A stretch of DNA of 64,000 bases from Cynocephalus volans. Its lineage: Eukaryota; Chordata; Mammalia; Dermoptera; Cynocephalidae. A program made the position numbers and the translations under genes. The notes under the pieces are model-generated. The model saw nothing but the letters and a program-made list of their open reading frames with translations, was not told the DNA's origin and made no database searches. Location: assembly GCF_027409185.1 (NCBI RefSeq), contig NC_084460.1, positions 60,524,501 through 60,588,500 on the forward strand. Reading direction: 5' to 3'. This document shows positions 63,060 through 64,000 of this stretch, piece by piece (position 1 is the first letter of the stretch; each line of letters opens with the position of its first letter).

Positions 63060-64000
63060 CTCCTATTCTCCTGCAATCTGAATGCTGTCTGACTGCCAGC
63101 ACTCACTGGCACAAATCCTTCTGCAGCACCTGCCACTGTCCCATGCCTTTGCCACTGCCCACCTCTGGTGCAGCCTCACTCCCCTCTATGTTCTGCTCCA
63201 ATGCATATGATCACATCCATTCATTTTCACTGGCTACTCTGGCTGGCTACATCCCTCTTCAGTGTTGCTTAGTTCATTTCTTACTCTATAGTCTCTCGAT
63301 CCAACAATCTTTTCTATGGAGACAACCATCAAATCTGTTTCCAGCCTAAATTATCTCTTTAAATTCCAAGTGCTAGGCTCATGATACTCATGATATCTCA
63401 GTAGACATCTACATCTAACATACTCAAAACAGAACTAGCCTATTCCTTCAAATCTACTCCTCTCCATTTTAGTGAATGGTAAGACTATTGTCTCAATACT
63501 TATGTTAAAATTTTGGTTGAGGTCTTCAACTCTAGTCAACTTCTCCCCCACTAAGTCACCAATCCCTGGCAACTTGGCCCCTGCAATGTCTTCTCATCCT
63601 TCTGTACCCCCTTAATTATCTCAGCTTAACTATCACTGCCTTCAGTTCCATTGCCCTCCAACTCATCCTACATCATGCTATTTCAAATCAGTACAAGCAT
63701 TCCAAAACAAATCTGATGACTTCCATCCAGGCTCCAAAACTTTCTATGGATTCACAAAGAAAAGTCAACATTCTTCATGTTGACTTAAAGCCCTTCACTG
63801 GTCCACATCTCCACTTCCAACCTTATATTCCATCACCTCAAGCACCACACAACCGCCCAACCACTTCAGTTCATTTGCCATTCTGAAAACAGGCCTTGTA
63901 CACTTACTCAACATCTCTGCCTAAGTTCTCCCTTTGCTTATCATCCCTCTACAGACTTACACTTTCTGAGGGCATGGGCTATTTTTAATTTGCTTTTGTA
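63060..64000 (+). repeat. L2 LINE, long + strand fragment
   Basis: C/T-rich L2 text: 'AACAAATCTGATGACTTCCA', 'AAAGCCCTTCACTGGTCCAC', 'TTTGCTTATCATCCCTCTAC'. Runs off the window edge. It lies antisense in an IWS1 intron; no further IWS1 exon was found to its left up to 62012. Confidence 0.6.

Overview
The window is nuclear DNA of a placental mammal: GT-AG split genes, MIR, L2 and L1M relics, and about twenty short retroposons derived from a tRNA-Ile-like sequence. These SINEs occur as one unit ending in a pyrimidine-poor 'CCAGCTGCC-A(n)' tail, as two tandem tRNA-like units, and as a GC-rich variant. One- and two-unit tRNA-Ile SINEs are what is known as CYN elements of colugos (Dermoptera), so a colugo is the likely source. 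This is an inference from repeat type, not from a database match.

The left end (1-9020) holds almost all of PROC, anticoagulant protein C, on the + strand. Eight coding exons join into a 460-residue precursor with intact Gla domain, two EGF modules, activation peptide and protease triad. The non-coding first exon and promoter probably lie just left of the window. The right end (56.68-64.0 kb) holds the 3' end of IWS1 on the - strand, the transcription-elongation partner of SPT6. Its penultimate coding exon (61900-62011) is followed by two different, homologous terminal exons (61265-61393 and 56919-57050), each able to finish the protein with the same Met-Pro-Leu ending. PROC and IWS1 are therefore convergent, which agrees with the known mammalian order PROC-IWS1.

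The 47 kb between them contains no gene I can support. It is built from repeats: an inverted near full-length L1 (16.1-22.7 kb) plus a second L1 piece (to 23.9 kb), an LTR and possible retroviral interior (23.9-27.4 kb) carrying a later MaLR solo LTR and a MITE, a + strand L1 (33.8-41.5 kb) with several nested insertions, a third L1 (49.8-54.6 kb), and scattered SINEs, MIRs, L2s and MER5-like elements. The most unusual of these is a 1.67 kb element at 39.5-41.2 kb, which looks like an L1 5' region with a 78-80 bp minisatellite joined directly to an L1 3' end.

No operon-like or otherwise new biological system was found. The points most worth following are the composite L1/minisatellite element, the duplicated IWS1 terminal exons, the altered two-chain processing site of protein C and a large imperfect palindrome in IWS1 intronic DNA.
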